Shown piece after piece: positions 10,567-21,416 of a stretch of 64,000 bases of DNA. Position 1 is the first letter of the stretch. The number at the start of each line of letters is the position of its first letter. Origin of the DNA: Wolfiporia cocos. Its lineage: Eukaryota; Basidiomycota; Agaricomycetes; Polyporales; Phaeolaceae. The position numbers and the translations under genes were made by a program. The notes beneath the pieces are model-generated. The model worked only from the letters and a program-made list of their open reading frames with translations. It did no database searches and was not told the origin of the DNA. Location of the stretch: contig JACCLO010000002.1 in assembly GCA_029448655.1 (NCBI GenBank), positions 310,001-374,000 on the forward strand. Direction: 5' to 3'.

Positions 10567-11274
10567 TGTTACGGGTCGAATACCCGTTCGTATATTCGAG
10601 TCGCAAATATAAATCGTTCTTCTGCACGTAGGCACGTCGCCGTATGCAAGGCAAATACTCGTTAGATGCCTTCGGGTCCTAAGTGAAGTCCTTAGGAGAT
10701 CGGTTAATATCCAATACGCGTTAGAGGATATAATCTGTTCAAGTGCGAGTCGAATAGAATATAAGACTCGCCTAAGTCCGAGAAGTCAGTGTGCACTTCG
10801 AGGACTTATTCGTTCGATTGCTCGAGTGAGAAATACTGAGCGTAGTTTCCTACGTTTGAGAACGAGTATAAGACTTCTTGTTTATACAACAAGGTCGAGC
10901 TGAAGAGCCTCGACAGTAAATACATGAGTTTATATACTTTGTTAGGTTCTAGGGGTCAAGCCTGTCCCAGATGTCACCGATACTATCTACGCTATAGTGT
11001 GAAACGTTTGATAGGTATGTAGTGATATATCCTAGACGATAGATAGGAATGATGGCGGTTGAACGCCATCTATCAGCTAATAAACGATGAACGTGAAACG
11101 ACAGCAGAGTTGGATCTGCCAAAGATGAAACGAGCCGTTTAGACTAGTACAACTGGGGATGCGCCCAGTAGAATCACGAGTAGCCAGGGGGGTTGGTTGC
11201 GCAACAAGTCCCTGTATCGTATTCGCCCTATGGTGAGTTCTGTCGATATTCGAAAAATCAAAATGACCGTAACA
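10567..11274 (-). repeat. 5' LTR of gypsy copy B (family A)
   Basis: 708 bp, nearly identical to the partner LTR at 6213-6920. Differences seen include G/A near 10611, two substitutions near 10658-10675 and one near the CCGTAACA end. On the minus strand the internal region starts immediately after it (GAAGGTCGAGCTTATCACC). Confidence 0.92.
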
Positions 11275-11762
11275 GACCTTAGCGTAGATGAGAATAACAG
11301 CATCGCAGCATACGTTAGCCAACTGAGCTACAGTGCAACTAGTGTCTGCCCCATTTTGAGTGATAAAGACCTGTGATTCCAGTGTATTCAGCTTTGCCAT
11401 GGTGAGTTGCTCCAGGTTAATCAAGCTACCACTATCATTGATTTCTGTATGCTTGTTGGAGCAGTTAGTTGCCTTGATGATTTGCGAAAATTGTGTGTAA
11501 AATTTGCATCATATATATCTTGATTGGTCAAGGGTAACTGTTGCCAATATGGCTCAGTTGGCTAATTACCCTGTGATGCTATTATTCTCATCTGCGCTAA
11601 GGTCCTTGGTTTGAATCCGGGATGTACCATTTTATTGTCACAGTAGATTAATCTGCCGTAGCTAGCAGATTAATCTGCGTGCAAACCTAGCTCGCAACTG
11701 CGATTTCTTAAGCGAAGGGCAGTTGGCAGATTAAGATAATTGACTGAAACTCTACAAGGAGA

Positions 11763-12700
11763 AGTATACAGTGGCATGACAGATAGTGAGTCGTCCATCT
11801 TGTAATAACAGGCATAATGAGGGAATATACTTTGCCTAGCCTTGCCTTTGTCTCCTCTTTCAGCATGCCCAGGGCACGGCTGTGATTATTGAACCATTTG
11901 ATGAATTCCAGAGCATGATCAAGGACCAACATAAAGGGTAGCTTCAGCTTGGTGTAATTGGAGACAACAAGGTTTAACTGTAGATTAGCAGTTAAGTAAG
12001 TACTTTTTACTGTGAAGCGAATAAAATCTGACCTGGTGCGCCCAACATGCCACAGTCACGATCCATGGGAAAATGATGCGCAGAAGTTGCCGCATTTTGA
12101 CCGATTTGCCACCTGAATCTGTGCACCATGCAGCCACCTTCGTCTCAAGTACCTCCGTACAATACTTGATTTCTGCTTTTACGATTTTCCGCATTTGGGC
12201 CTGGGTAGATATGTCGACTGCATTCAACAGGTATGATTTTGCTGTGTCAGTCTGAATGTGTAAGCTAATATGCCATATGACTCACAGAATACTCGACATT
12301 AATCATGGACGTGACAAGTGATGTCCTTGTGACATTTTTCCAGCCATCAGACTGTCCCGTAGCAAATCGGCCCTGAATATGCTGCTTCATTCCGATCACC
12401 ACATGCTGTGCCTCTTCTTCAAGAATTCATCCCGAGAGGGTCTTCCGGCTTGGGACTAGAGCACCAGGCACCCAAGTTGCAAAGAAGTATCGCCAATATG
12501 GATTATTCACAGCTGACCATGCAATGTTGCAGGCAATGAGGAGTTGACAGACATCAGAAGCAAATTGTGCTTGGATAGAATTGGGATACCGTGCGATATC
12601 AGCTGTTTGACCATAGAGCAGTGTGTCTATTCTCTGGCATTTCATGGCACGCTGGTCTGCATTGATGCTGGTGGGACTGGCGCTACTCCATTATTTTATA
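11763..12700 (-). pseudogene. hAT transposase pseudogene, upstream segment
   Basis: Minus-strand fragments show the hAT order. They begin with FASDVCQLLIACNIAWSAVN and VPGALVPSRKTLSG (12427-12645), followed by a segment with the target-type WCTDSGGKS and ACWAHQ motifs (11985-12227). The last is HALEFIKWFNNHSRALGMLK and MPVITRWTTHYLS (11763-11932). The frame then continues across the MITE into 5636-6056. Frames shift between fragments, partly explained by introns, and no N-terminal BED finger or TIRs are identified, so the copy is treated as dead. Confidence 0.75.
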
Positions 12701-13184
12701 TGATATACTATGGCTGGACCCGTTCTGCACAATGGACCACTTCTGCACAATTGACTCTGCAGAGGCCCTGTTGAAGTGAAAAATAATCGTGTAGATAGTA
12801 GACATATATATGTTACTGTAGAGTTTCGTTCAGATCCCTGGTTTATGTCCTTGTGCATAATTCTGAATGTTGTGTTTTTGAAGCTCCGAGGACCGGGGTA
12901 TGACGAAACTTGTAAGATCTGGTCCGATCCTATGCTTGAAACACTCTGACGCTATTATAGAAGGATGGAACACATTGAGATGACACTGCTACCAAGGTCT
13001 ACTGGAGCAGGTATCAGACTGTTGCGAAAAAACATTGTGTAGACGTGACAAACTGTGGGTGCCTTTCCTGTCATGGAAATCACGCTTAGAAACTCCGATC
13101 GGCAAATAGCACTGGCCCACATATGCAACTTTTTCGCATGTCCCACCGAGTTTTGCCTCTATCTTCATGAAATCAAGCCCAAAT
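12701..13184. other. No recognised feature
   Basis: AT-rich sequence between the hAT pseudogene and the next MITE. No protein family, LTR end or repeat partner in this window was recognised. Confidence 0.4.
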
Positions 13185-13186
13185 TA

Positions 13187-13855
13187 AGGCTCCAACCATA
13201 TACCATGTATACATGGTTTTATATATATACTATATACATGTATTTACACATGGCCGAGTACATGGTATATACATGGTATATTATATGGTATATGGTTGTT
13301 GTGAATGCATTCATATTAGACCTCAAATTGTTGTTTTGAATATGTACTTGAGCCAGTTATGTGTCTTACAGATTGTATGGTGCAAGTGGCAATATGAGAT
13401 TTGGACAATCTGGTGGCCACTGCACAAATGCAAAGATGATAAGTCATAATGCTTACCCTCTCATTTGGCGGAAGGTAAGATCAGATTTATGTTTATGCTA
13501 AATATTATCCCACATAGTGATTGCATCATGCATTAGACTCATGTGTAAAATTTTCTCATCATCTCACACATTGTGCACAATTCCTAAGCCATTCCAGCTA
13601 CTAGTGTGGCTGTTGAATACTGAACACCAATTTTTTTCCTTGCATCAGCCAAGTGCTGATACCTGTGGCATGTTGTTGAAGGAGGAGACAATCTCCATAG
13701 CCATATGGGCAAGGCAACGGCTAAGTCAAGATGTCTGAAAAATCTACCATCTGAAAACCATGTAAACCATGTATATACTATGTATATACCATGTATATAC
13801 CATATACCATATATTTACTGATTTCCTGTACATGTATATTATATGGTTGGAGCCT
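13187..13855. mobile_element. TIR element with TA target duplication (MITE-2, copy 1)
   Basis: 669 bp with termini AGGCTCCAACCATATA and its complement, flanked by TA dinucleotides (13185-13186 and 13856-13857) as in Tc1/mariner-type elements. Subterminal regions are rich in ATGTATATACC-like palindromic repeats. The middle holds a conserved core (GCTGTTGAATACTGAACACC) that recurs inverted in copy 2 at 36177-36864. No transposase is encoded. Confidence 0.85.
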
Positions 13856-13857
13856 TA

Positions 13858-15177
13858 GCCCAAATCCCTCGGGATCTTTTTTAAATGATGACTATGCATC
13901 TCTAGTATAAGATATATTTTTTCGAACCTCCGAAAGTGCATGCTGCATGATACCGAAGCCCGTAAAGCATCGCAACAGCAATGCAACTTTTCTCCGAGCA
14001 TCGATCACGCTATCAGTCACGATCGCCAAATTGCCGAACACGCAGCATCAAACGGCATGACGCCATCGGTGCATTGCAACCATTAAGCCACCAGGCATCA
14101 GGCTGAGTTCAGATTTGCCGACTGAGGATGTGGCTGATGTCACACTTTGACTGCAATCTGCCTCTCTATATTGACACAATGCACATTTCCCCTCGGAAAA
14201 TCACACGTGAAGCCTCAAGTATATTGAGAAGACGCATTTTTATTTTGGAAGGATTTCGTCAAGGTGAAGACTGAGCCAAAGTCCATCAATAACTCTGATT
14301 GACATTGTTCATTTTTTCCACTTCATCTACTAGAGTTTTGAAGGATTGTAATATAGTCATAGTGTAGGGGAACCAGAGGCGAAATTGCATTGCTGTTGCA
14401 ATTGCATATGTGGACCAGTGATAGTACATTCAAGCTGGCTGTGCCATCATGGCGGCACACCCGGCATCTTGTGACTGATTGTGACGAAATTGTGTATTAG
14501 GGTCGCTTTTGCACCCTCTGACTGGTAGCCCTTGGTTTCAACAGTGCTCACTCCATCTGCACTGTCAATTTTTAATACTATATATTGGATCAGATAATAT
14601 ATAACTGAAGCTATCCGGAGACGAATGGGTCTTGAAATTTTCTCCTATTTGCATGCCATCAAAATTGTGCAGAAGCGGTCCAGCCATAGTAACAAAGCAC
14701 ATTTAGGTAGAACAGCCTGCTGCTGTTGCATCACGCTTGGGCGCTTGTATGATCCCTGATATGGCATTATTTGGCATTGTTGGCAATCCGCGCATCGCAA
14801 CTTGAAGCTTGATGCCCAGTGAAAGTACCTCGTGCTACCTGGTATGATTTGATACTAAAGTTGGACTCTTCATAGAATTCGCTATTTTTCTAGGCGCCCG
14901 GTAGTATACTAGAAGCCACTGTAACGTACCGCAAGCTAGTAGGATAGCATTCCAATATACCACTAATTACCAGGAAATACCCGACAGCCCTGTCTGAAAA
15001 TGTAGCGACTATCCCAAGATACTCGAACATACCAATATGCAGAGGCTCACTCAATCAGAGCATACTCGTTCATATCAGACCTCATTTTTCAATTGCTTCA
15101 ATCTATCAACAGCTACCAGAAAATACCAAAATCCACTGAATCTCATCCTCTGACTCACTCAAAAAATGGCGCACATA
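13858..15177. other. Unassigned intergenic sequence
   Basis: No gene recognised. A short stretch near 14812-14830 (GATGCCCAGTGAAAGTACC) resembles sequence near 36099-36115, suggesting fragments of a shared old repeat. Confidence 0.35.
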
Positions 15178-15412
15178 TGTTGGAAGTCGATGCGCTCGGT
15201 GCGTGATGGTGCAATTGGAGTTGCGCATCGATCGGAGTCAATAGCATGCCAAGGCGGAAATGGTGGGCGCGGCGGGAGTCGGGGGGCTGATAATCAGGGC
15301 ATTATGGGCAGATGAGTCACCGTTAGCATAAAAAGGGATGGATTGTACGTACCTAAGTCGTGCATTTGTAACCTATCCAGACGAAGTCCCTGGAGTCCGA
15401 TAAAGGAGAAGT
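15178..15412 (+). repeat. Truncated solo LTR, family F
   Basis: Starts TGTTGGAAGTCGATGCGCTC and follows the family-F sequence through a TATA-like GCATAAAAAGGG to about 15412, where the 3' end is missing. It lies about 40 bp upstream of a second, complete copy. Confidence 0.65.
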
Positions 15413-15450
15413 GTCATCTTGGGGTGCAACGCAAGAATGGGGAATGCACA

Positions 15451-15706
15451 TGTTGGAAGTTGACGCGCTCGGTGCACAATGGTGCGATCGGAGCCAATAG
15501 TGCACCAAGGCAGAAATGGCAGGCGTGGCAGGAGTCGGGGGGCTGATAATTGGGGCGGTATGGGTAGATGAGTCACTGCTAGTATAAAATGGGACGGATT
15601 GCACATACCTACACCGTGTGTTTGTTAACCCATTCAGACGAAGTCCCTGGCGTCCGAAAGGGAGCGCGTAGCCTCACGAGCAGGCGCCTTCCCGTGAATT
15701 TTGACA
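15451..15706 (+). repeat. Solo LTR, family F
   Basis: 256 bp, TGTTGGAAGTTGACGCGCTC to TTTTGACA, with flanks GCACA and GCACG as a near-perfect 5-bp TSD. It contains a TATA-box-like GTATAAAATGGG (about 15582-15593). The TG...CA ends, TATA element and 5-bp duplication together support an LTR rather than a gene. Confidence 0.7.
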
Positions 15707-16620
15707 GCACGCACCTCTGCAGTCTGTATCTACAGACGGAAGTTATCAGAGACAAGTGTTGAGCATGCATATACTCACTGAATCTTGTTTCATTTGCTGT
15801 GTTCTGCATGAAGCAACCAATATTCTCTATAATCACCTCATCAGAGCCATGCATACCTTGGGAGATGGTGGAAGTATGATGACACAAGCAAAAACCTAAG
15901 CAACTACTCAGGGGAATATGACTCGCATGAAAGCGTATTCCTGATCTGAGGCTACTCAAGGCATATAAGGCCAAGACGAGTCTGGGGTGCTACCCTGCTC
16001 GTCGGCCAGTATATATGCTATTCTACTGTTTGTACATGTTTGGCTACTATACAGTTATTACTTGAGCTGATAGTCGGAGATAATGTAGATAACCCTATAA
16101 TGGGTGTAAGTACATGGCACAGAGTGTCCAGGGGTCTGGCAACATGTGATAGGGTGATCGGGGTCTTTGCACGTGACTGCTTAGGCACGCACTTAGATAA
16201 GATAAGGGTTCAGGCTCTAGTCACTAGCTAGGCGAAAGAAACCGGCTTGTGACATATGAGGTAGAGATAAGAAAAAGAGACGGACGACTTGAGACAGGAC
16301 AGTACTTGTACTATGACGCAACTGAATGACCAGCTCACATGAGTGCTTGGGCTCGCTGCTTGCAACGAAGTCGAAGTCCAGGTTGCTGCCCACAAGACAC
16401 TTTTTGACTTGACGTCAACTTGCAGTTTTGCGACTGGACGTCTGCTCGAAAAATTCTCAACCACAACTTCTATTAATCGAGGATATGTTGAGTATATTAA
16501 CTAGTATGTACGAGTACGACAAAAGTCTTGGCATCGGTGATCTGATGCCCAGACTCTTGGCATTTAGCTTTCGATAGCTTCTAGTATAAATGGTTATCTC
16601 AATATATTTTTTGATATTTA
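15707..16620. repeat. Probable decayed LTR remnant and unassigned DNA
   Basis: About 15895-16060 (ATGAAAGCGTATTCCTGATC, then GGCCAAGACGAGTCTGGGG and a TATATATGC stretch) resembles the promoter half of the family-E LTR near 22340-22420 and 34255-34380. No clear ends or TSD are seen. Nothing coding was recognised in the rest. Confidence 0.4.
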
Positions 16621-16621
16621 C

Positions 16622-17206
16622 TAAGATAGGCGACACTAGGAACTGGCACCTTTATGTAAGCCACAAGCGCCGACATTTGAAGAGTTTATTCCGCCAGCCA
16701 CAGAAATGTCAGAAGCAAACTATTTGCTAGGATTGATATCTCTGCTTGCATAGCTCAAGCCCCAGGAAGCAGAATCTCCAGATATGTGCTCAATGTTGAG
16801 TTATTTCATTGAAAAGTGAAGTTGGTCAAAATGCATTCCTCACCGTGCCGAGCAATCTGGGGCAATAATAATATTTTCAAAGATGGGATTTGGCGGCTTA
16901 CATAGTATCTAGGCGCTTTAAGATTGCCTTATTGGTACATCACGTGCTGTAACCAGCGCTCAGGTCCAGCGCCTCTAAGCTTATGGAGCGCTGGAGATTT
17001 ATACTTGCTCCAATTTCACTGGTAATGACCACACTACTCAGGAGCAAAACATCGGAAACAGACCGCATGGTATGTACTGTAATTTTGAGCTACTCAAAAT
17101 ATGCTATCTCAAATTTTTCCAGAAATTGTGGCCAGATGTTGGCGGCTTAGTAAGCGTCACGTGATGCTTACATAAAGGTGCCTGTTCCTTATGTCGCCTA
17201 TCTTAG
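16622..17206. mobile_element. TIR element (MITE-3)
   Basis: Inverted termini of about 40 bp: TAAGATAGGCGACA at the left, and at the right ATGTCGCCTATCTTA, ending near 17206. The inner parts also match (GCACCTTTATGTAAGC and GCTTACATAAAGGTGC). Flanks ATATTTAC and GTATTTAC form a 7-of-8 TSD. No transposase. It ends about 80 bp upstream of the CRN gene start. Confidence 0.75.
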
Positions 17207-17288
17207 TATTTACTTTACTGATACACTAAGGATATGACGGCTTTTCATGGGTGGATTGCATCCACTAACTTCAACTTGCCCGCCAATC

Positions 17289-17916
17289 ATGTCTGATACG
17301 CTTGAAATCTTGTATCTCCTCTATGATCCCGAAGTCTCCACGCAGGTTTCACCTGTCTTCATCGACTGCGATGCTCGTACTCGTGTATCTGCTCTTGCGA
17401 AGGCCATCGGCGATGAGATGCGGCCACAAGTCGCTGTACCGAACATTTTGCTCTGGAAAGTATGTGGCCGTGATCCCTGCCACATTTTTATGACTCTTAC
17501 AGCTCCCACAGCCCAAAGAACCTCTTCCCGCGAAAGACGAGGCCGGGAAAGAGGCGATGGATACACTGCTGGGGAAACTGACGGGGCCGGAGGCGCACAA
17601 CCTCAACGCCATTGCGACAGAGCTGGATTCCTTGGGGAACCTGAAAACTCTCTTTGGTAACAAGGATGTGCAGAGGAACGAAGTCACCGAAGATGCGCAG
17701 AGGAATGACGAAGTCAAACTAGTAGATGTTATCGTGCAGCTTTATCCGCCCTGTGAGTTTTGTTCTTTCTTCACATCTCGTTGTAGTAATGACGACGTCT
17801 CAGCTCGGAAACGGCACAGCACGGAAAACAAGCCAGAGGACCCGAGGCGGCCGAAGATAGGAACCGGCGGTTCGTCGAAATTGGTTAGTGGCGATCGGCT
17901 GATTCTAGGATCATAA
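17289..17916 (+). pseudogene. Crinkler (CRN)-type N-terminal header protein, truncated at a palindrome junction
   Basis: Exon 1 (17289-17459) encodes MSDTLEILYLLYDPEVST and ends ILLWK. A 43-bp intron (17460-17502, GTATGT to ACAG) leads to exon 2, which runs through a Lys/Glu-rich segment to KLVDVIVQLYPP. A ubiquitin-like header ending in a leucine-rich LWK motif and closing near VIVQ-PP is characteristic of fungal CRN proteins, which normally continue into a large C-terminal effector domain. Here the frame closes at TAA 17914-17916. The last codons derive from the edge of the palindromic arm that starts at about 17910, so the C-terminal domain is gone. The product would be 194 residues. The family assignment is by motif only. 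Confidence 0.6.
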
Positions 17917-17943
17917 CCACAGCACTGACTATAGGGAGGAGTC

Positions 17944-19490
17944 ATGTGGTATCTCCCCAGTGCGTGCAGCTCAATTGTGCTATGCGCGGCGCCTCACTTC
18001 AGTGCGTTTTCAGTTACCGAGAAGGAGACAGAGCAGGGAGGTAATGAGCTTTACCACTTTGGCGTAACCAAAATGCAAGGATGGAGACCAGGTGAGTCCC
18101 GACATTCCCCTCATCATGGACACCGTCTATGCTTAGGCACGAGCATACTGCACTACGCTGTTTGAATGGGCTTAGAGCACATATCTCCTTCCGTGTCCTC
18201 TGCTGAATCTTACGTATTGTTTAATCAAGGGATGGAGGACATGCATACTGTTTCTCTTCATGTAGGCGAAGAACGAGCGAACTCAAACGCATTTTTCGCT
18301 GTGTACGATGGACATGGTGGTGCGTTTCATCCGTGGCGTTACACGGTCTAGTGGTCCTGCTCATGCGACGCAGGAACTGCGGCAGCAAGGTATGCCCATG
18401 AGAACCTGCATAAACGGTTAGCGGAAGATCCCGCGTACCGCAATCAAGAGTATAGTATGGCGTTGAAGAATGCCTTCCTCAGCACGGATGAGGGTATGCG
18501 GAATTGTACGTGCACGTAACGTTCGTCTCATTATATGTCTGCCTACTCTCATGGATGCTCGGCAGCTTCGGATTTCCAAGAGGGGCCCCATAAACAATCT
18601 GGCTGCACAGCGATATCTGCGCTTTTCACAAAGAATAGCAAAATCCTCGTTGTGAGTCCTTCTAAGATTCTGGAGGACTACGCTTTGAACATAGCAGCTA
18701 TCATAGGCAAATGCAGGCGATTCTCGAGCAGTGTTGAGTGTGAAGGGTATGGCAAAGAAGCTGAGTGTCGACCACAAGCCATGGAACTCGAGTCAGTTAT
18801 ATGCTGTCATTGTTGATTCGGATCGAGATAGTATGCTGATATCTGGATTCATTACAAGTCGAGAGATCTCGCATCAAGGCAGCAGGCGGACGTGTCTGGA
18901 TAGAAACAATCAAGTCAGCAAGCGGAGATTTATCGATGGAACGAGTCAATGGTCAATTCTGATTTACGTCGCAGTGATGTTCTGGTTCTGATCCTCAGGG
19001 TGATCAGGGGATTTGTCACTCACGCGAGCGCTTGGGGACTTTCGTTACAAGAATAACGCGCTGCTGCCGCCAGAAGCACAGATCATTACTGCTGACCCGG
19101 AAATCATCGAGCACGACATCACAGATGATAACGAATTTCTCGTCGTTGCGTGTGACGGTTGGTATGCATACTTCCTCAGATGTACCTGCTGATAACAGTC
19201 CGTACATAGGGATTTGGGAATGCCTCGGATCACAGAAGGTGGTGAACGCGGTTCGCCTCCTCGTCTCCGAAGGTAACGAGCTTGGCGAGGTATGCGAAAG
19301 AATATGCAACCTGTGCCTGGCACCGAACACCCGCGATTACGATTACGGCTTTGACAATATGACTATCATCGTCGTGGCTCTTCTCCACGGCCGGACGATC
19401 GACGAGTGGTATGAGTGGATATCCGACCGCACGCGTCGTGGGTTCGGCTATAACACCCCAACCGTGCTTCCGAGGCTCCACCGCCGGTAG
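17944..19490 (+). CDS. PP2C-type Ser/Thr protein phosphatase, left-arm copy
   Basis: Eight exons fit the PP2C fold: 17944-18091, 18230-18319, 18374-18493, 18566-18651, 18707-18791, 18859-18951, 19008-19157 and 19210-19490, a total of 1053 nt (350 aa) in frame. Metal-binding and core motifs are present: MQGWR and MED near the start, FFAVYDGHGG, SGCTAISALFT, ANAGDSRAVLSVKG, RIKAAGGRVW, SLTRALGDFRYKNNALLPP, VVACDGIWECLGSQ and GFDNMTIIVV. It resembles the Ptc2/Ptc3 group, Mn/Mg-dependent phosphatases of stress-kinase pathways. The usual MGQTLS-like N-terminus is not found. The in-frame start used here lies only about 35 bp inside the arm edge, so the native first exon and promoter may have been left out of the duplication. 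Confidence 0.88.
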
Positions 19491-20318
19491 TCGTCAGATT
19501 TAATTGGAATTTGTAGAGATCCGGACCAAAGAATACTATAGCTATGGGTCGAATGAGCGACATTGGGTGAGGACTGGGACCGGATGCGTCAGTTTACTAC
19601 GGAGTGGCTGGCACGTGGAGACTCCGCTCGAGGAAGCATGTTGGAATTGCGTGCCCATCGCGCGCATGACTGGAAGTGGTCAGTACAAAGTCGAGACATT
19701 GATGTAAGTACCACTACACATTTGTTTCCGTGAATCCATCACAGTGGAACAGGGTCAGTAAGGCGTGGCCGTAGTCCGGCGCGACCTGAATTTCAACAAC
19801 AGCTGGTCTGATAATGAGGCAGGAGATGGAAGCCCCGCTACGTCAAGATACGATACACCTGATTGATATGGACACGGATGGGGGTTACGCAAGGACCTCA
19901 AATCAAATGGCATCTGCCAGCTAGGGTTGCTCCCCCAAGAACCTCGCACTCGCGCTAGCCCTTGTCGATGATGAGAAGCAGGGGTGCGCTGAGAGAGCGC
20001 TGTAGGTTCAAGACGCTAATCAGTGCATTTCACACTCCGCGAACACGGAGAAATAGCGAGGAGTCCTGAATTCAACACACCCCCGCCGGCATTTGCCGTC
20101 TGGGCACTAGTTTTGCTGTGCACCGAGCCTCATCACCTTGCGCGATCTTACACGACGTAGATTGCGCTAAGCAAGTGTTGCGTAGTTTCTTGCGCAGCGG
20201 TGCAGGTAAATAGTTAGATCTGTGCAAGCCCATCTGAGGACGATGGCGTGGTAGACGATTATGAAGATATCGTTGCAATGCGTTCCCTGCGATGTACCAT
20301 GGCCGGGTATTGTAGAGA
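19491..20318 (+). other. PP2C downstream region with exon-like traces, left arm (mirror at about 24800-25627)
   Basis: A stretch near 19560-19704 reads DWDRMRQFTTEWLARGDS and QSRDID, followed by a good donor GTAAGT and an acceptor CACAG 41 bp later. In-frame stops follow in the next segment. It may be a decayed neighbouring gene; no family was recognised. Identical sequence occurs in the right arm. Confidence 0.3.
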
Positions 20319-20410
20319 CTCGATGTCACACACCAATTTCAAGCTTCTAGGTACAGTACCTTTTCCAATCATCGAGAGCACCCCCGAGGCTGGAAACCCG
20401 ATGCCCCCAC

Positions 20411-20733
20411 TGTCGAAATTCACGGGAAGGCGCCCACTCGTGAGGCTACGCGCTCCCTTTCGGACTCCAGGGACTTCGTCTGGATGGGTTACAAACGCAC
20501 GGCGTAGGTACGTACAATCCGTCCCATTTTATACTAGCGGTGACTCATCTACCCGTACCGCCCCGATTATTAGTCCCCCGACTCCCGCCGCGCCCGCCAT
20601 TTCCGCCTTGGTGCACTATTGACTCTGATCGATATGCGACTCTGATCGATATGCGACTCCGATCGATATGCGACTCTGATCGATATGCGACTCCGATCGC
20701 ACCATTGCGCGCCAAGCGCGTCAACTTCCAACA
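20411..20733 (-). repeat. Solo LTR, family F, nested in family-E LTR (left arm)
   Basis: TGTCGAAATTCACGGG to ACTTCCAACA, with flanks CCCAC and CCCGC as a TSD differing at one CpG. Contains an internal array of about five GATCGATATGCGACTC(C/T) units near 20630-20698, which explains its 323-bp length against 256 bp for the copy at 15451. A mirror copy is at 24385-24707. Confidence 0.75.
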
Positions 20734-20947
20734 CCCGCTAGATCCAAGCCCTACATACGCATCACTACAGGCACTAGTCAGCAGCATCACCAGCCCCGCC
20801 TAAGAACCCCAGTCCCAGAACGTAGAGTTTCAGTCAATTATCTTAATCTGCCAACTGCCCTTCGCTTAAGAAATCGCAGTTGCGAGCTAGGTTTGCACGC
20901 AGATTAATCTGCTAACTGCGGCAGATTAATCTACTGTGACAATATAA

Positions 20948-21030
20948 TGGTACATCCCGGGGTCGAACCAAGGACCTTAGCGCAGGTGAGAATAATAGCA
21001 TCGCAGCATAATTAGCCAACTGAGCCATAT
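20948..21030 (-). other. tRNA-like Pol III unit in left TIR of MITE-1 copy 2
   Basis: On the minus strand: A box TGGCTCAGTTGG (21016-21027) and B box GGTTCGACCCC (20958-20968), followed by GGATGTACCA. The downstream T-run is weakened here (TTATATT instead of TTTTATT). It faces outward, divergent from the unit at 21326-21416. Confidence 0.6.
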
Positions 21031-21325
21031 TGGCAACAGTTACCCTGGACCAATCAAAATATATATAACGCAAATCTTACACACAATTTTCGCAAATCAT
21101 CAAGGCAACTAACTGCTCCAACAAGCATACAGAAATCAATGATAGTGGTAGCTTGATTTACCATGCTTGACCTGGAGCAACTCACCATGGGAAAGCTGAA
21201 TACACTGGAATCACAGGTCTTTAGAGGCAGATTCATCTGTATTTGTGTTATGGATGATGTTAAACTGCGAAAATGAAGTTTACAAAATACTCTATATATT
21301 GCTTAAAATGGGGCAGACACTAGTT

Positions 21326-21416
21326 GCACTGTAGCTCAGTTGGCTAACGTATGCTGCGATGCTGTTATTCTCATCTGCGCTAAGGTCCTTGGTTCGACCC
21401 CGGGGTGTACCATTTT
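21326..21416 (+). other. tRNA-like Pol III unit in right TIR of MITE-1 copy 2
   Basis: An A box TAGCTCAGTTGG (21332-21343) matches the tRNA consensus. A B box GGTTCGACCCC (21391-21401) sits in a foldable T arm (CTTGG and CCGGG), followed by GTACCA and a TTTT run (21413-21416) that could terminate Pol III. Acceptor-stem halves do not pair, so it is not a functional tRNA. Transcription would run outward toward the element end. Confidence 0.65.

Larger units (their letters stand above)
6213..11274 (-). mobile_element. Ty3/gypsy copy B: internally deleted, non-autonomous, with intact TSD
   Basis: LTRs at 6213-6920 and 10567-11274 (708 bp each, about four differences seen between them) and a 5-bp TSD GACCT at 6208-6212 and 11275-11279 define a 5062-bp insertion. 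On the minus strand the order is LTR, gag, protease, then a direct jump to the end of pol, ORF3 and LTR. Reverse transcriptase, RNase H and integrase are missing. The deletion joint near 8474 lies in a short shared stretch (CTCGATGCCAAG). The near-identical LTRs indicate recent insertion, so it probably moved using enzymes supplied by a full-length relative. Confidence 0.93.
6057..11754. mobile_element. hAT-type MITE (MITE-1, copy 1), split by gypsy copy B
   Basis: Ends are GAGGGACTTCAGTC on the left and GACTGAAACTCTA on the right, with an 8-bp TSD CAAGGAGA at 6049-6056 and 11755-11762. Without the inserted gypsy element it is about 630 bp. The long inverted termini contain AATTATCTTAATCTGCCAAC and the palindromic AGATTAATCT motif, and each carries a tRNA-like unit. 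The 8-bp TSD and TAGAG-like end support hAT mobilisation. It sits inside a hAT transposase gene. Confidence 0.85.

Noticed and set aside
17753..17786. A 34-bp intron in the CRN gene (GTGAGT to TTGTAG)
   Set aside because: Too short for a basidiomycete intron, and splicing would shift into a frame that stops early; reading through keeps the frame open.
21326..21416. A genuine tRNA gene
   Set aside because: A and B boxes are good, but the acceptor halves do not pair and the anticodon arm is irregular. It lies in a MITE terminus and is repeated with it.
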